From the NCBI RefSeq assembly GCF_003259155.1, contig NZ_QGMQ01000003.1, forward strand, positions 186,001 to 250,000: a DNA stretch of 64,000 nt. Reading direction: 5' to 3'. Origin of the DNA: Marinimicrobium alkaliphilum. GTDB taxonomy: Bacteria; Pseudomonadota; Gammaproteobacteria; Pseudomonadales; Cellvibrionaceae. Shown here piece by piece: positions 52,613 through 63,979 of the stretch (position 1 is the stretch's first letter; each line of letters opens with the position of its first letter). The notes under the pieces are model-generated. The model did not search any database. It had not been told where the DNA came from and was given only the letters and a program-made list of their open reading frames with translations. The translations under genes were made by a program, and so were the position numbers.

Positions 52613-53608
52613 CTACAGCCGCCAGGCAAAGGTCAGGGAGCCGAACCGCTGCCGAGCCGTAGCGCGCCGGTCCATGGTGTTACCGTCGGACAGGGACAGA
52701 GTTGCACTGAAGGCATCCCAGGAATAGGAAAAACCCGCACTGAACTGATACTGCCAATGCTCAAGGTCCGCCGAGGCGCTGCTGCGCAGATAATTACCCT
52801 CCACCAGGATCTGGTTGTGCACGTATTCGCTACTCACCCCCAGGTAAACATTCCAGCCGCCGTTAATCGCCATGGGGTTGCTGATACGGCCAGTCATCTG
52901 GGCGGCGGTGGGGAAGCTGTCCTGCAGACCGGCGCCAAAGCGTAAAATAAAGCCGCCACCGGCGGCACTTTCAAAGTTACCGGCACTGACACCGGCCATC
53001 GCAAGCAGATCGAATGAGGGCTCCCGGGGCGAGCTGGCCAGGCGCCAGATGCGGCCGCGCTCAATATTAAATACCGGCTCGTTGCGCAACTGATAGTCCC
53101 AACCCTGCGGGTCGGTCGAGCCGGTTATTTTGTGAATAAACGCCTGGGTGTGCTCAGCCCCTGACGCCGGACCAATGATGCCCACGTTCAGACCCAGAAT
53201 ATCGGCGTAGTCGTCGTACACGGCAAAGTAAGCCGAGCGCAAAAACAGCAGTCCGGCGTAGGGCGCATCATTGACCTCGGGGGTTGTCGCACTGATGTTC
53301 TGCGGCGTCGACATCACCTGTCCGAGTGCGTGGGCGTTCACTTCAAAACGCACATTGTCGCGCGCCGGCAACAACAGCGGTGACCAGCCGCGCAGCAATG
53401 GCGGCCGTTTGAACTCTGGCGTATCGTCAAGCGCCGAGAGCCGATACCAGGCGACAAAGGCTCCGTTGGTATAGCCGCCGCCGTCCTTACCCACAAACAG
53501 ATCGTTGTGCCAGATCACGGACAGCCAATCAACGGCCAGCGCGGTCGGCGCCCAAAGCAAAAGGGCGGATAGAACGGCCGCGCGGTGCCTAGTCGTCCGT
53601 TTCGGCAT
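52613..53608 (-). CDS. LpxR-family lipid A deacylase (DUF2219)
   Basis: A 331-residue outer-membrane barrel with a signal peptide (AAVLSALLLWAPTALA). The LpxR N-terminal block is IWHNDLFVGKDGGYTNG, with the catalytic Asn-Asp and a hydroxyl residue. The block GAEHTQAFIHKITGSTD (about 180-196) carries the catalytic His. LpxR removes the 3'-acyloxyacyl chain from lipid A in Salmonella. It overlaps the DUF3144 gene by 20 bases and lies in the RND efflux operon. Confidence 0.88.
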   Translation of the reverse strand: MPKRTTRHRAAVLSALLLWAPTALAVDWLSVIWHNDLFVGKDGGGYTNGAFVAWYRLSALDDTPEFKRPPLLRGWSPLLLPARDNVRFEVNAHALGQVMSTPQNISATTPEVNDAPYAGLLFLRSAYFAVYDDYADILGLNVGIIGPASGAEHTQAFIHKITGSTDPQGWDYQLRNEPVFNIERGRIWRLASSPREPSFDLLAMAGVSAGNFESAAGGGFILRFGAGLQDSFPTAAQMTGRISNPMAINGGWNVYLGVSSEYVHNQILVEGNYLRSSASADLEHWQYQFSAGFSYSWDAFSATLSLSDGNTMDRRATARQRFGSLTFAWRL

Positions 53609-53897
53609 CGCGGGCAGCCTGAATGTAGATTTTGTAGTGCTCGCGGTAGTCTTCCAGATTGTCTCTCAACAGCTGGCGGTAATTGTCGGTCAGGTAGTTC
53701 AGCGATGGCTCCATCTCGACAATATACTCTTTGCGGTCGATCGACGACGCCGCCACCACAAAGGCGTTAAAGCGCGCGGCGGCTTGCAGCAGGGCGGCGC
53801 TCACCGCCGAGGGTTCCTGCGCTTCACAGGCCTGATTGGCCTGTTCGATAAACGCGTCGACCTGATTCCAGAATACTTTGTCGCTCTCGTCAGTCAT
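53589..53897 (-). CDS. DUF3144 family protein
   Basis: 102 residues. The ATG at 53897 overlaps the RND gene stop by 8 bases; the longer frame lies within the RND gene. A soluble, helical, acidic protein with the DUF3144 pattern (FWNQVDAFIEQANQ, then RFNAFVVAAS). Function unknown. It is translationally coupled to both neighbours. Confidence 0.85.
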   Translation of the reverse strand: MTDESDKVFWNQVDAFIEQANQACEAQEPSAVSAALLQAAARFNAFVVAASSIDRKEYIVEMEPSLNYLTDNYRQLLRDNLEDYREHYKIYIQAARDAETDD

Positions 53898-56800
53898 TGG
53901 GGTTCCCCAGCATTGATTCGTCTTCATCCAGGCGGCGCCAGCCCTGCCAGCGCTCGCCCACTCGATAACCCAACCAGTATAACGTCGGCACCAGTATCAA
54001 AGTGACCAGGGTGGCAAAAATCACCCCGTAGGCCAGTGAAATCACCATCGGAATCAGAAAGCGCGCCTGAACGCTCTGCTCAAACATGATCGGCATCAAA
54101 CCGATAAAGGTGGTGAGCGAGGTAAGCACAATCGCCCGAAACCGGTCGCGCCCGGCCTGGGTCACCGCCTCAAACACCGCCATACCCTGACGACGCAAGC
54201 TGTTGATCCGATCCACCAGCACCAGGTTGTCGTTGACCACAACCCCGGCGCAGGCGATAAAACCGAGCATGGACAACATACTGACCTCCCGGCCCATAAT
54301 CAGATGGCCGATCACCGCCCCCATAAAACCGAAAGGCACGGCGGTGAGGATCAGCAGCGGCTGCCAGTAGGAGCGGAAGTTGACCGCCATCAGACCGTAA
54401 ATCACCAGCAGCGCGATCAGAAAATCGCGCCCCATATTGGCCATAAAGTCTGCCTGGTCGCGCATATTGCCCGCCGGCTCCAGGGTCAGGCCGGGGAAGT
54501 CCCGGCGCAGCTCCTGCAGGTTGCGCTCGATCATAGCCTCGACAATGGCATTGGCATCACCACCCTCATCGGTACTCGCAGAGATGGCGATATTGCGCTT
54601 GCGGTCGCGCCGGTCGATGACGGTAAAGCCGGGCACAAAATTGATCTCCGCCACTTCCAGCAGCGGAATTTCAGTGCCGTCGGGCGCGCGCACGCGCATA
54701 TGATCCAGCTGGCCCAGCTCGCGCCGCTCTTCCGGCGGGTAACGCACCATCACGCGCACATCTTCGATGCCCCGGGGAATTCGCTGCGCCTCTTCGCCAT
54801 AAAAGGCCTGACGCACCTGGCTGGCCACCTGGGCCAGGCTGATGCCGAGGTACTCGGCGTGGGGCTTGAGACTGATGTCGATCTCCTGACGCTCGGCCTG
54901 CAGGCTGCTGCGCACGTCGTACACATCCGGGTACTCTCGCAACGCCGCCATGACCCGTTCGGCGGCGCGCTCCTGCTCCGCCAGGTCGTTGTCGGCGATG
55001 CTCAGGTTCAGGTTGATGTCATCCCCTGGCGCGTTGATGGTGAACTGCAAGCGGTACTCTTGGGCCTCGGGAATATCACCGATCAATTCGCGCCAGCGGC
55101 GACTGACTTCAAACCCGGAAATCTCCCGCGCTTCGGCATCCTTCAGACTGATACCCACGTGTACATTCACGCCCCAGGCCCGGGTCTGGATACCCTCAAT
55201 AAAGTTACCGCCGTCGTAACCACTCAGTTGTTCGTCGTCCTGAAGTTTCAGCGCCGCACCTTCGACCCGGCGCATGATGCGCTCGGTTTCCCGGAAGGGC
55301 GTACCTTCAGGCAGACGCACATTGGCGCTGATGTAGTCCGAGGGCACCATGGGCATAAAGCTTGTCAGCAGCCAACCGCCGGTGAACAGAAGCACAGCCA
55401 ATGTAAAAGCGATGGCAAAACCGGTGACGGTGGCGACCTTGAACTTCAAGAACCGCTCCAGACCCGGGCGGTAAATCCGGTCGCCAAACCAGGTGAGGCC
55501 ACCGGACACTTGAGCACGTACCCAGGTGAGCCACTGTAAGGGTCGGTAGCGGCTGGGGCGTTCCGGCTTCATATGCGACAAGTGCGAGGGCAGAATGCAA
55601 AAGCATTCCACCAGAGAAAAAATCAGACACAGAATCACCACCACGGGGATGGCTTCGGCAATGGTGCCCATGGCGCCGGGAATGGAGAGCATGGGCACAA
55701 AAAAGATGATGGTACTGAGCACCGCGAAGAACACCGGCACACTCACCAACTTGGCGCCGCTGGCCGCGCTGGCCGAACCCTTCAAGCCGTGCTGCTGGCG
55801 GGTATAAATACTCTCCCCGACGATGATCGCATCGTCCACCACAATCCCCAGCACCAATAAAAAGGCAAACAGGGAAATCATGTTTACGCTTATCCCGGTG
55901 TAGGGCAGCAGCCACACCGCGCCGGCAAAGGCGGTCGCGATACCCACGCACACCCAGAGTGCCAGGAGCGGACGCAAGAACAACATGAGTACGATAAACA
56001 CCAGAATCAGACCGTTGACGGCGTTGCCCAACAACAGGTTGAGCCGACCTTCGTACAGGCGCGACATATCCCACCAGACATCCAGCTCGATGCCCTGGGC
56101 GAGAACGTTCTGCATGTCGCGCACATAGGACTTGACCGTCTCCGCCGACGCGACGATATCCGGATTCTCCGTGATATTGAGATTGATGAAGACCGCCCGA
56201 CGGCCGTTGAACTGGGCGTGGGTTTCCCAGTCTTCAAAGCCGTCGGTCACGCGCGCCACATCGCGCAGCAGCAAGCGGCTGCCATCGGAACGGGTGAGCA
56301 CCGGAATGCGCCCGAAGTCCTCGGCGCTGTCGGCCTGGGCCCGGGTCTGAATCTGAATATCGCCCTCGCGCGCGCGGATCGAACCGGCGGGCATGTTGAG
56401 CGAGTATTGGCGAATGGCCTGAGCGATGTCATCAAAACTGAGCTGGTAGCGACGCAGATCCACCTCGGCCACTTCGATCGCCATTTCATAGGGGCGGGTG
56501 CCGTCGATGCTGGCGTGGTCAACACCCTCCAACAGCGTCAGTTCGTTGCGCATGCGGTGCGCGGTTTCCTTGAGTGCGGCCTCGGATACTTCGCCGTGCA
56601 ACACCAGGGTCATCAACTGACTGCGGCCCACCAACTGGCGCGTCACCGGCCGTTCGACATTGCCGGGGAAGGTGTTGATGGCATCCACGCGGGTTTTGAT
56701 ATCGTTGAGCAGGCGCTGGGGATCGTAGCCCTCCAGCACTTCCGCGCGCACCGTGGCCGAGCCCTGGCGCGACTGGGAGGTCAGCTCGTAGATGCCGTCG

Positions 56801-57024
56801 AGATCGGCAATGGCCTCCTCAATGCGGATGGCGATCTGCTCTTCCACCTCCGAGGGCCCGGCGCCCGGGTAGGCCATGGACACTTCGATATAATTTCTGG
56901 CCACCGCCGGAAACACTTCTTTGTCGAGCTTGCCGATACTGCTCCAGGCACCAATAAAAATCAGTATCATCAACAGATTGGCGGCGACTTTGTTCTCGAC
57001 AAACCATTGGATCAGGCGGTTCAT
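53890..57024 (-). CDS. RND efflux permease, inner-membrane subunit
   Basis: A 1044-residue resistance-nodulation-division transporter with 12 helices and two large periplasmic loops. The N-terminus is ENKVAANLLMILIFIGAW, and helix 4 carries LVLGIVVDDAIIVGE, the proton-relay Asp pair. A second cluster is in FIACAGVVVNDNLVLVDRI. Sequence features are of the HAE1-like class seen with drug and lipophile efflux; the substrate is unknown. It overlaps the adaptor gene as ATGA. No outer-membrane channel gene is adjacent. Confidence 0.92.
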   Translation of the reverse strand: MNRLIQWFVENKVAANLLMILIFIGAWSSIGKLDKEVFPAVARNYIEVSMAYPGAGPSEVEEQIAIRIEEAIADLDGIYELTSQSRQGSATVRAEVLEGYDPQRLLNDIKTRVDAINTFPGNVERPVTRQLVGRSQLMTLVLHGEVSEAALKETAHRMRNELTLLEGVDHASIDGTRPYEMAIEVAEVDLRRYQLSFDDIAQAIRQYSLNMPAGSIRAREGDIQIQTRAQADSAEDFGRIPVLTRSDGSRLLLRDVARVTDGFEDWETHAQFNGRRAVFINLNITENPDIVASAETVKSYVRDMQNVLAQGIELDVWWDMSRLYEGRLNLLLGNAVNGLILVFIVLMLFLRPLLALWVCVGIATAFAGAVWLLPYTGISVNMISLFAFLLVLGIVVDDAIIVGESIYTRQQHGLKGSASAASGAKLVSVPVFFAVLSTIIFFVPMLSIPGAMGTIAEAIPVVVILCLIFSLVECFCILPSHLSHMKPERPSRYRPLQWLTWVRAQVSGGLTWFGDRIYRPGLERFLKFKVATVTGFAIAFTLAVLLFTGGWLLTSFMPMVPSDYISANVRLPEGTPFRETERIMRRVEGAALKLQDDEQLSGYDGGNFIEGIQTRAWGVNVHVGISLKDAEAREISGFEVSRRWRELIGDIPEAQEYRLQFTINAPGDDINLNLSIADNDLAEQERAAERVMAALREYPDVYDVRSSLQAERQEIDISLKPHAEYLGISLAQVASQVRQAFYGEEAQRIPRGIEDVRVMVRYPPEERRELGQLDHMRVRAPDGTEIPLLEVAEINFVPGFTVIDRRDRKRNIAISASTDEGGDANAIVEAMIERNLQELRRDFPGLTLEPAGNMRDQADFMANMGRDFLIALLVIYGLMAVNFRSYWQPLLILTAVPFGFMGAVIGHLIMGREVSMLSMLGFIACAGVVVNDNLVLVDRINSLRRQGMAVFEAVTQAGRDRFRAIVLTSLTTFIGLMPIMFEQSVQARFLIPMVISLAYGVIFATLVTLILVPTLYWLGYRVGERWQGWRRLDEDESMLGNPND

Positions 57025-58220
57025 GACTCGGTCTCACCCTCGTCGTTTTCACTGCTGTCCTCGGGCAGGGTGACCTCCATACCCGGGCTGACATAGCCCT
57101 GGCGGTCACTGATGATTTTCTCGCCCTCTGCCAGATCGCCGCGCACCCAGATACGGGCATCATCCCGATGAATCACCTGCACGGTTTTTTCCTGCACGGT
57201 GCGCCCGTCCAGAGTGTAGACCCTGTTCCGGCGGAACACCGCGCTCACCGGCAGCGCCACCAGGCCGTCGAGGGCGCGCCCGGCAATCTCCGCTTCCACA
57301 AAGGTACCCACCAACAGCGGCAGAGGATGGACGTCGGTATCAAAAGGTGACTCGACTTCCGCAATGGCGTGCAAAAGGCGGGATTGGGTATCGACACTGG
57401 CGCGGGTGCGGGTAATGCGCCCTTGCCACTCACCCGGGTCGCCCGCCACCCGGGCGCGCAAGGTCACCACCGGCAGCGCCTCCCGCGCCAGGCGCTGCCC
57501 GATCAAGGGCAAGTCCACCAGAGCCGCCTGAGTGTCAGTGAGCGGCAGTGCCACTTCCACCACCGCCGCATCAAAGACCGTGGCAATGGGCGTGCCCGGT
57601 GTCACATACTGGCCCAGCTCCACATGGGTCTCCATCACCCGGGCATCAAAGGGCAGGCGCACCCGGGTGCGCGCCAGCTCCAGCTCAGCCTGGGCCAGAT
57701 CCGCCCGCGCCGCCGCCAGTGCGCCTTCTGCGGCTGCGATCTGAGGGCGACGCAGGAACAGGGCATTGGCGTCCTCGCTGCCCAGATCGCGCCATTCGCG
57801 CTCGGCCTGGCGGGCCAGGCCGCGCTCGCTCGCGAGCAGACTCTCGGTCTCGGCCACCCGGGCGCGAGCGCGAATCAGGGCATGCTCGTAGTCCTGTTCT
57901 TCCAGCGCCACCAGCCACTCGCCCTGCGCGATATAACCGCCACTGACAAAGGCCGGCGCCACCTGCTCGACTCGGCCCGCGACCTGGCTTACCAGCTCAA
58001 TCTGGCGGCGGGGCCGTACCGTGCCTTGGGTCTGCACCGGCAGGCTCAGGCGTTGGGGCTCGGCCGTCACAACCTCCACCACGGGCTTGGGCGGCTCCGG
58101 CTCCGGGAAGGGTTGAGGACGGGGCTTGAAAACCATCAAAAGGGTAATCGCGAGCGCGCCCACCGCCAGCACTATCAGTACCGGAGGCAGTCGCAGCAGG
58201 CGGCGGGCAGAGACATTCAC
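57021..58220 (-). CDS. RND efflux periplasmic adaptor (membrane fusion protein)
   Basis: 399 residues, with a GTG start and AAGGAG 6 bases upstream. The N-terminal helix is LIVLAVGALAITLLMVF, then a lipoyl half (VQTQGTVRPRRQIELVSQVAG), a helical hairpin (about 115-195) and beta-barrel domains. It bridges the RND pump to an outer-membrane channel. First gene of a probable six-gene operon that also holds DUF3144, LpxR, glycosyltransferase and hydrolase genes. Confidence 0.92.
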   Translation of the reverse strand: MNVSARRLLRLPPVLIVLAVGALAITLLMVFKPRPQPFPEPEPPKPVVEVVTAEPQRLSLPVQTQGTVRPRRQIELVSQVAGRVEQVAPAFVSGGYIAQGEWLVALEEQDYEHALIRARARVAETESLLASERGLARQAEREWRDLGSEDANALFLRRPQIAAAEGALAAARADLAQAELELARTRVRLPFDARVMETHVELGQYVTPGTPIATVFDAAVVEVALPLTDTQAALVDLPLIGQRLAREALPVVTLRARVAGDPGEWQGRITRTRASVDTQSRLLHAIAEVESPFDTDVHPLPLLVGTFVEAEIAGRALDGLVALPVSAVFRRNRVYTLDGRTVQEKTVQVIHRDDARIWVRGDLAEGEKIISDRQGYVSPGMEVTLPEDSSENDEGETES

Positions 58221-58316
58221 AGCGAACTCCTTAGGGGATGTCCTGGGTACACATGAAGCCGTTTTCAGGGCCCGACAGTGTAACCTGTCAGGGCCGCGTT
58301 GGCATGTACCAAACCG

Positions 58317-58550
58317 TTACCGTTCGCTCTGCTCGGACCGCGCCCGATGTTGCTCCCGCAGCAGCCTCGCTTTTTCCCGCTCGTATTCCTGCTGACTGAT
58401 AGCACCTTTGTCGAAGGCCACCTGAAGATCGGTCAGCTCCTGGCCCAGGGTGGGCAGATTGACGTGCTCGTGGGAGCCACCGTGGAAAAAGCAGCCGCCC
58501 ATGGCCAGAGATGACGCCAACAGTGATGCCAGAATGATTTTGTTATTCAT
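58317..58550 (-). CDS. Small SHOCT-domain lipoprotein
   Basis: 77 residues from the ATG at 58550 (GGAG upstream). The signal ends in a lipobox (SLAMGGC). A C-terminal SHOCT domain follows: LQVAFDKGAISQQEYEREKA and then basic residues. SHOCT domains are short oligomerisation or membrane-targeting motifs without enzyme activity. It lies 37 bases after the ABC permease gene and may be cotranscribed with it. Confidence 0.8.
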   Translation of the reverse strand: MNNKIILASLLASSLAMGGCFFHGGSHEHVNLPTLGQELTDLQVAFDKGAISQQEYEREKARLLREQHRARSEQSER

Positions 58551-58587
58551 CGGTAAAGCTCCATTTACAAGTTGTGAGTGGGTTGGA

Positions 58588-59559
58588 TTAAATTTCATAG
58601 CGGTAGTTGCGCAGCCAAATGCTCGCGGCCAACAATAAGGCACTGATGAGCCAGCCGATCCAGAGCGCCGGTTCTGCCAGCATCTGAAGCGCCTGAATGC
58701 CGATCTGGTCAGGAAAGGGAATCACCTTGCCCAGGGACGCCAGCGCCCACTTGGCCTGGTCGCCCAAGGCACTACCGATGTGACGACTCCCCAGGGCCCA
58801 GAACTCCAGAACCACCAGCGCCAAAGGAATGCCCAGTGCCATCAGGAATGGCACCTTCTTCGCTAGCGCCGAGCAGAACATCAGCCAGCAGAAGATCGGC
58901 AAGGCCCAGAGCGACATCATCAGCCAGCCCGCAACCAGACTCGCGATGCTGCCCAGGAACGAGCTCAGGATATGACCCAAGCCCGGCAGTGGTAGATTCA
59001 GAAACACACCGGTGTAAACAGAGATCAACACCAGATAAAAAATCCCCGTAGCGAGCGCCGCCGCCCCAAAGAAAATGGGGGCACCCAAGACCCCGGCGGC
59101 CAGCTTGGTAAGCACATTCCGTCGCTCGGTCACCGGCAGGGATTTCCAGAAGAAGACACTCTGGTCGCGGCGGTCACTGTAGAGCGAGCCCAGGAAGTAG
59201 ACTGACAGGATCGGTAACAGTACCAGCGCGAACACGATATGAATCATGCCCAAAGCGGCACCCAGAAGTTGCGGGTGAGAAGAGTAGAGTTCGCCACTTT
59301 TCAGTTTATGAAGGTCGGCGGCATCAATTTCGTAGGATCTGTCATCGGAAAGTTGCAGACGAAGTCCGTTACCACTGGATTCGACCTCGGTATTGGAAAC
59401 GTCCGGCTGCGGGAAATTGTCGCCCAGCTTAAACTGAACCGTCACCTGCCCCACGATCAGCAGCAGCATCAGCAGGCCCGCCAAAATAATCGGCGTGCGG
59501 ATAAAACTGGCCCGGCACTCCCACAGTTCGCGCTTCAGTTGCATGATGGTTTTGTTCAT
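58588..59559 (-). CDS. ABC-2 type permease
   Basis: 323 residues with six or so helices (at about 19-40, 110-130, 160-185, 205-235, 245-265 and 295-315) and an extracytoplasmic stretch between the first two. The pattern and gene order match YtrC/D-like exporters paired with an ATPase and a GntR regulator. The start is 1 base after the ATPase stop. Substrate unknown, often envelope stress or antibiotics in YtrA systems. Confidence 0.85.
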   Translation of the reverse strand: MNKTIMQLKRELWECRASFIRTPIILAGLLMLLLIVGQVTVQFKLGDNFPQPDVSNTEVESSGNGLRLQLSDDRSYEIDAADLHKLKSGELYSSHPQLLGAALGMIHIVFALVLLPILSVYFLGSLYSDRRDQSVFFWKSLPVTERRNVLTKLAAGVLGAPIFFGAAALATGIFYLVLISVYTGVFLNLPLPGLGHILSSFLGSIASLVAGWLMMSLWALPIFCWLMFCSALAKKVPFLMALGIPLALVVLEFWALGSRHIGSALGDQAKWALASLGKVIPFPDQIGIQALQMLAEPALWIGWLISALLLAASIWLRNYRYEI

Positions 59560-59560
59560 C

Positions 59561-60457
59561 TCAAGCCACTCCCTCTAATCCGCTCGATGCGGGCGCACCG
59601 GGTCTGTGCGGCGCTTCCATTTTGGCGACGAAGAGATCCGCCAGACTGGGGGTTTTCGTCTCCCCTAACGGCGCCAGGCGGGCGCGCTCCACCTGCTCGA
59701 AAATCATCGCCTTTCCGCCCAGCGCACTGCGGCTATAAATCGGCCCCAGGGCCTGGGCCTGATCCACCCGATCCGCACTCACGTGCAACTCGGTGTACAG
59801 CGAATCCAGATCATCCATGGCGACGTTCAGGCAGAGCTTGCCGTTTTTGATAAAGATGACATCGGTAAGCAGATTTTCGATTTCCTCCACTTGGTGCGTG
59901 GTTATCAACAGGGTTTTATCCGCATCGAAGTAGTCGTCGAGTAAACTGCTGTAGAACTGTTTGCGGTACAGGATATCCAGCCCCAGGGTAGGCTCATCCA
60001 GCACCAGCAGTTTGCTGTCGATCGCCATGATCAGTGCCAGGTGCAACTGGGTCAGCATACCTTTGGACAGCTCGCGCACCCGACTTTGGCGTTTGATACC
60101 CGTGCGCGCCAGAAAGGCCTCGGCGCGCTCGCGTTCAAAACGCGGATGCACACCGGTCATGTAGTCGAGGGCTTCGCTGACCTTGAGCCAGCGCGGCAGA
60201 ATGGCCGTGTCGGCGATGAAGGACACCTGCTCAAGCAGCCGGCTGCGCTCAGTGCGGGGATTCATACCCAGCACCGACAGCTCACCCGCCACCGGTGCCA
60301 AGCCGAGAATGCTCTTCAACAGGGTGGTTTTGCCCGCGCCATTGGGGCCGATCAGACCCATGATCCGACCGGGCGCCAGGTCCAGATCGACCCCGTCCAG
60401 GGCTTTTGTTTTACCGTAGGTCTTGGTCAGACCTCGGGCTTTTATGACGGCTTCCAT
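59561..60457 (-). CDS. ABC transporter ATPase, YtrB/CcmA-like
   Basis: A 298-residue ATPase. Walker A is [11 protein letters not shown] (about residues 37-47). The signature is a weak RELSKGMLTQLHLAL (about 133-147), where the usual SGG is SKG. Walker B is LLVLDEPTLGLD (about 155-166), with the switch His in LITTHQ. It energises the ABC-2 permease encoded next and overlaps the regulator stop as TGATG. Confidence 0.88.
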   Translation of the reverse strand: MEAVIKARGLTKTYGKTKALDGVDLDLAPGRIMGLIGPNGAGKTTLLKSILGLAPVAGELSVLGMNPRTERSRLLEQVSFIADTAILPRWLKVSEALDYMTGVHPRFERERAEAFLARTGIKRQSRVRELSKGMLTQLHLALIMAIDSKLLVLDEPTLGLDILYRKQFYSSLLDDYFDADKTLLITTHQVEEIENLLTDVIFIKNGKLCLNVAMDDLDSLYTELHVSADRVDQAQALGPIYSRSALGGKAMIFEQVERARLAPLGETKTPSLADLFVAKMEAPHRPGAPASSGLEGVA

Positions 60458-60831
60458 CAGGGGTTCTCCTTCAGCATGTGGCTGATCTTCTCGATCAGCT
60501 CGTCCTCGTTGATACCCAACTGCCGGGCACGTGCCAGCAGCTGGGGCAATTCCTGAGTCAAAAACTTGTTGCGCTCGCTGGCGGCCACCTGTTCCCGCGC
60601 CCCCGGCAACACGAACATGCCGAGACCCCGGCGCTTTTCCACCAGACCCTGATCCACCAGTTCCTGATAGGCCTTGGCGACGGTCAGGTGATTGATCTGG
60701 TAATCGCTCGCCACCTGGCGCACGGAGGGAATGGCTTCGCCCTCTTTGATCGCGCCTTTCAGAATCAGGCCCAGTATCCGCTCATGCAGCTGGCGGTAGA
60801 TGGGCTGATCGTCTCTCCAGGGTTCCAGCAT
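60457..60831 (-). CDS. GntR-family regulator, YtrA type
   Basis: 124 residues. A winged-helix DNA-binding domain (about 8-72: PIYRQLHERILGLILKGAI, then PSVRQVASDYQINHLTVAKA) is followed by only a short helical tail, the YtrA subclass. YtrA proteins repress their own ABC exporter operon. A 10-bp inverted repeat overlapping its -10 box is the obvious operator. Confidence 0.92.
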   Translation of the reverse strand: MLEPWRDDQPIYRQLHERILGLILKGAIKEGEAIPSVRQVASDYQINHLTVAKAYQELVDQGLVEKRRGLGMFVLPGAREQVAASERNKFLTQELPQLLARARQLGINEDELIEKISHMLKENP

Positions 60832-60871
60832 CGTTGACCTGCGCTAGTGGGTAATGAGTATTGCACCGCTC

Positions 60872-60897
60872 TGGTGATATACATAACTATATCACCA
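60872..60897. promoter_or_regulatory. GntR (YtrA-type) operator
   Basis: TGGTGATATA-CATAAC-TATATCACCA is a perfect 10-bp inverted repeat. On the minus strand TTGCCA (60908-60913) and TATAGT (60886-60891), 16 bases apart, form a promoter whose -10 lies inside this repeat, so binding should block transcription of the regulator and exporter. Confidence 0.75.
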
Positions 60898-61048
60898 TAT
60901 CCGTGACTGGCAAGTCTTTTTTTGTGGCGCCGAATCCCACCTCCGAGCCTGCGCCATAAATTGCCCGTAAAAACAAGACTGGATCGGCGGGCGCTTTTGC
61001 GCATAATGAGCGGCTTGAAATGAATCAACTGTTAACGAGCCAGAAGCC

Positions 61049-63385
<2,337 letters not shown>

Positions 63386-63402
63386 GTGGTTCGATGTTGA
63401 AG

Positions 63403-63427
63403 AAGCCCGCCTTGTGCGGGCTTTTTT
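63403..63427 (+). terminator. Terminator after tex
   Basis: AAGCCCGC-CTTGT-GCGGGCTT followed by more T residues, a typical Rho-independent terminator. Confidence 0.9.
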
Positions 63428-63502
63428 GTGAATGTTTCCGGCAATTTCGCCAGGGTTTTTCTGACAGTCAGAACAAAGGAAATTGTAAAAGGCCAAGTCT
63501 GT

Positions 63503-63721
63503 ATGAGAGAGGAACTTAGAACAAAAATTATCGACGTATGCACCAAGAAAATACTGGCGAAGGGTGAAAGCGTCGGCGTTTCCTTTTATGCGTTCTTTGC
63601 CAACAAAAATGACGACCCGGAGCTGTTAATGGAAGCGGCTACCTGGTGGATTCAAACCCATAAGCTGGATCATTTTGAGAAGGCGGTGAAGATCAAGACC
63701 ATGGTTGAGAGGCGACTCTGA
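63503..63721 (+). CDS. Small DUF6500-like protein
   Basis: 72 residues from an ATG at 63503 with a weak AAAGG site about 11 bases upstream; the longer open frame runs through the tex terminator region. No signal peptide. The sequence (MREELRTKIIDVCTKKILAK, then GVSFYAFFANKNDDPELLMEAATWWI) resembles DUF6500 proteins of unknown function. Base composition is less GC-rich than its neighbours, which with the flanking REP array may hint at later acquisition. Confidence 0.7.
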   Translation: MREELRTKIIDVCTKKILAKGESVGVSFYAFFANKNDDPELLMEAATWWIQTHKLDHFEKAVKIKTMVERRL

Positions 63722-63740
63722 TTGGCTGGGTGCCTCAGGT

Positions 63741-63979
63741 GTCGGATTACGCCCTTCGGGCTAATCCGACCTACGTGGGCTGGGTGCGTGGGTGTGGTTG
63801 GGGGCTGCATTGTCGGATTACGCTGCGCTAATCCGACCTACGTGGGCTTAGTGCGTGGGTGTAGTTTGGGGGGCTGCATTGTCGGATTACGCTGTGCTAA
63901 TCCGACCTACGCGAGCCTGGGCGCCTTGAGGTGGTTTGGGTGGCATATTGTCGGATTACGCCCTTCGGGCTAATCCGAC
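63741..63979 (+). repeat. Tandem array of four REP-like palindromes
   Basis: Palindromic units GTCGGATTA...TAATCCGAC at 63741-63770, 63812-63837, 63881-63906 and 63950-63979. Period about 70 bases. The units have two forms (30 or 26 bases, differing in the loop). The sequences between units are themselves similar, so the array arose by tandem duplication. Two more units lie at 24891-24980. No RAYT transposase gene is in the window. The array continues to the window end region with no gene. Confidence 0.92.

Noticed and set aside
63722-63973. An 83-codon open frame at the window end
   Set aside because: It is made of the REP-like repeats and translates to repeated segments; no ribosome site.
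63741-63979. The regularly spaced repeats as a CRISPR array
   Set aside because: The repeats are self-palindromic and vary in length, the spacers resemble each other, copies occur singly elsewhere, and no cas genes are near.
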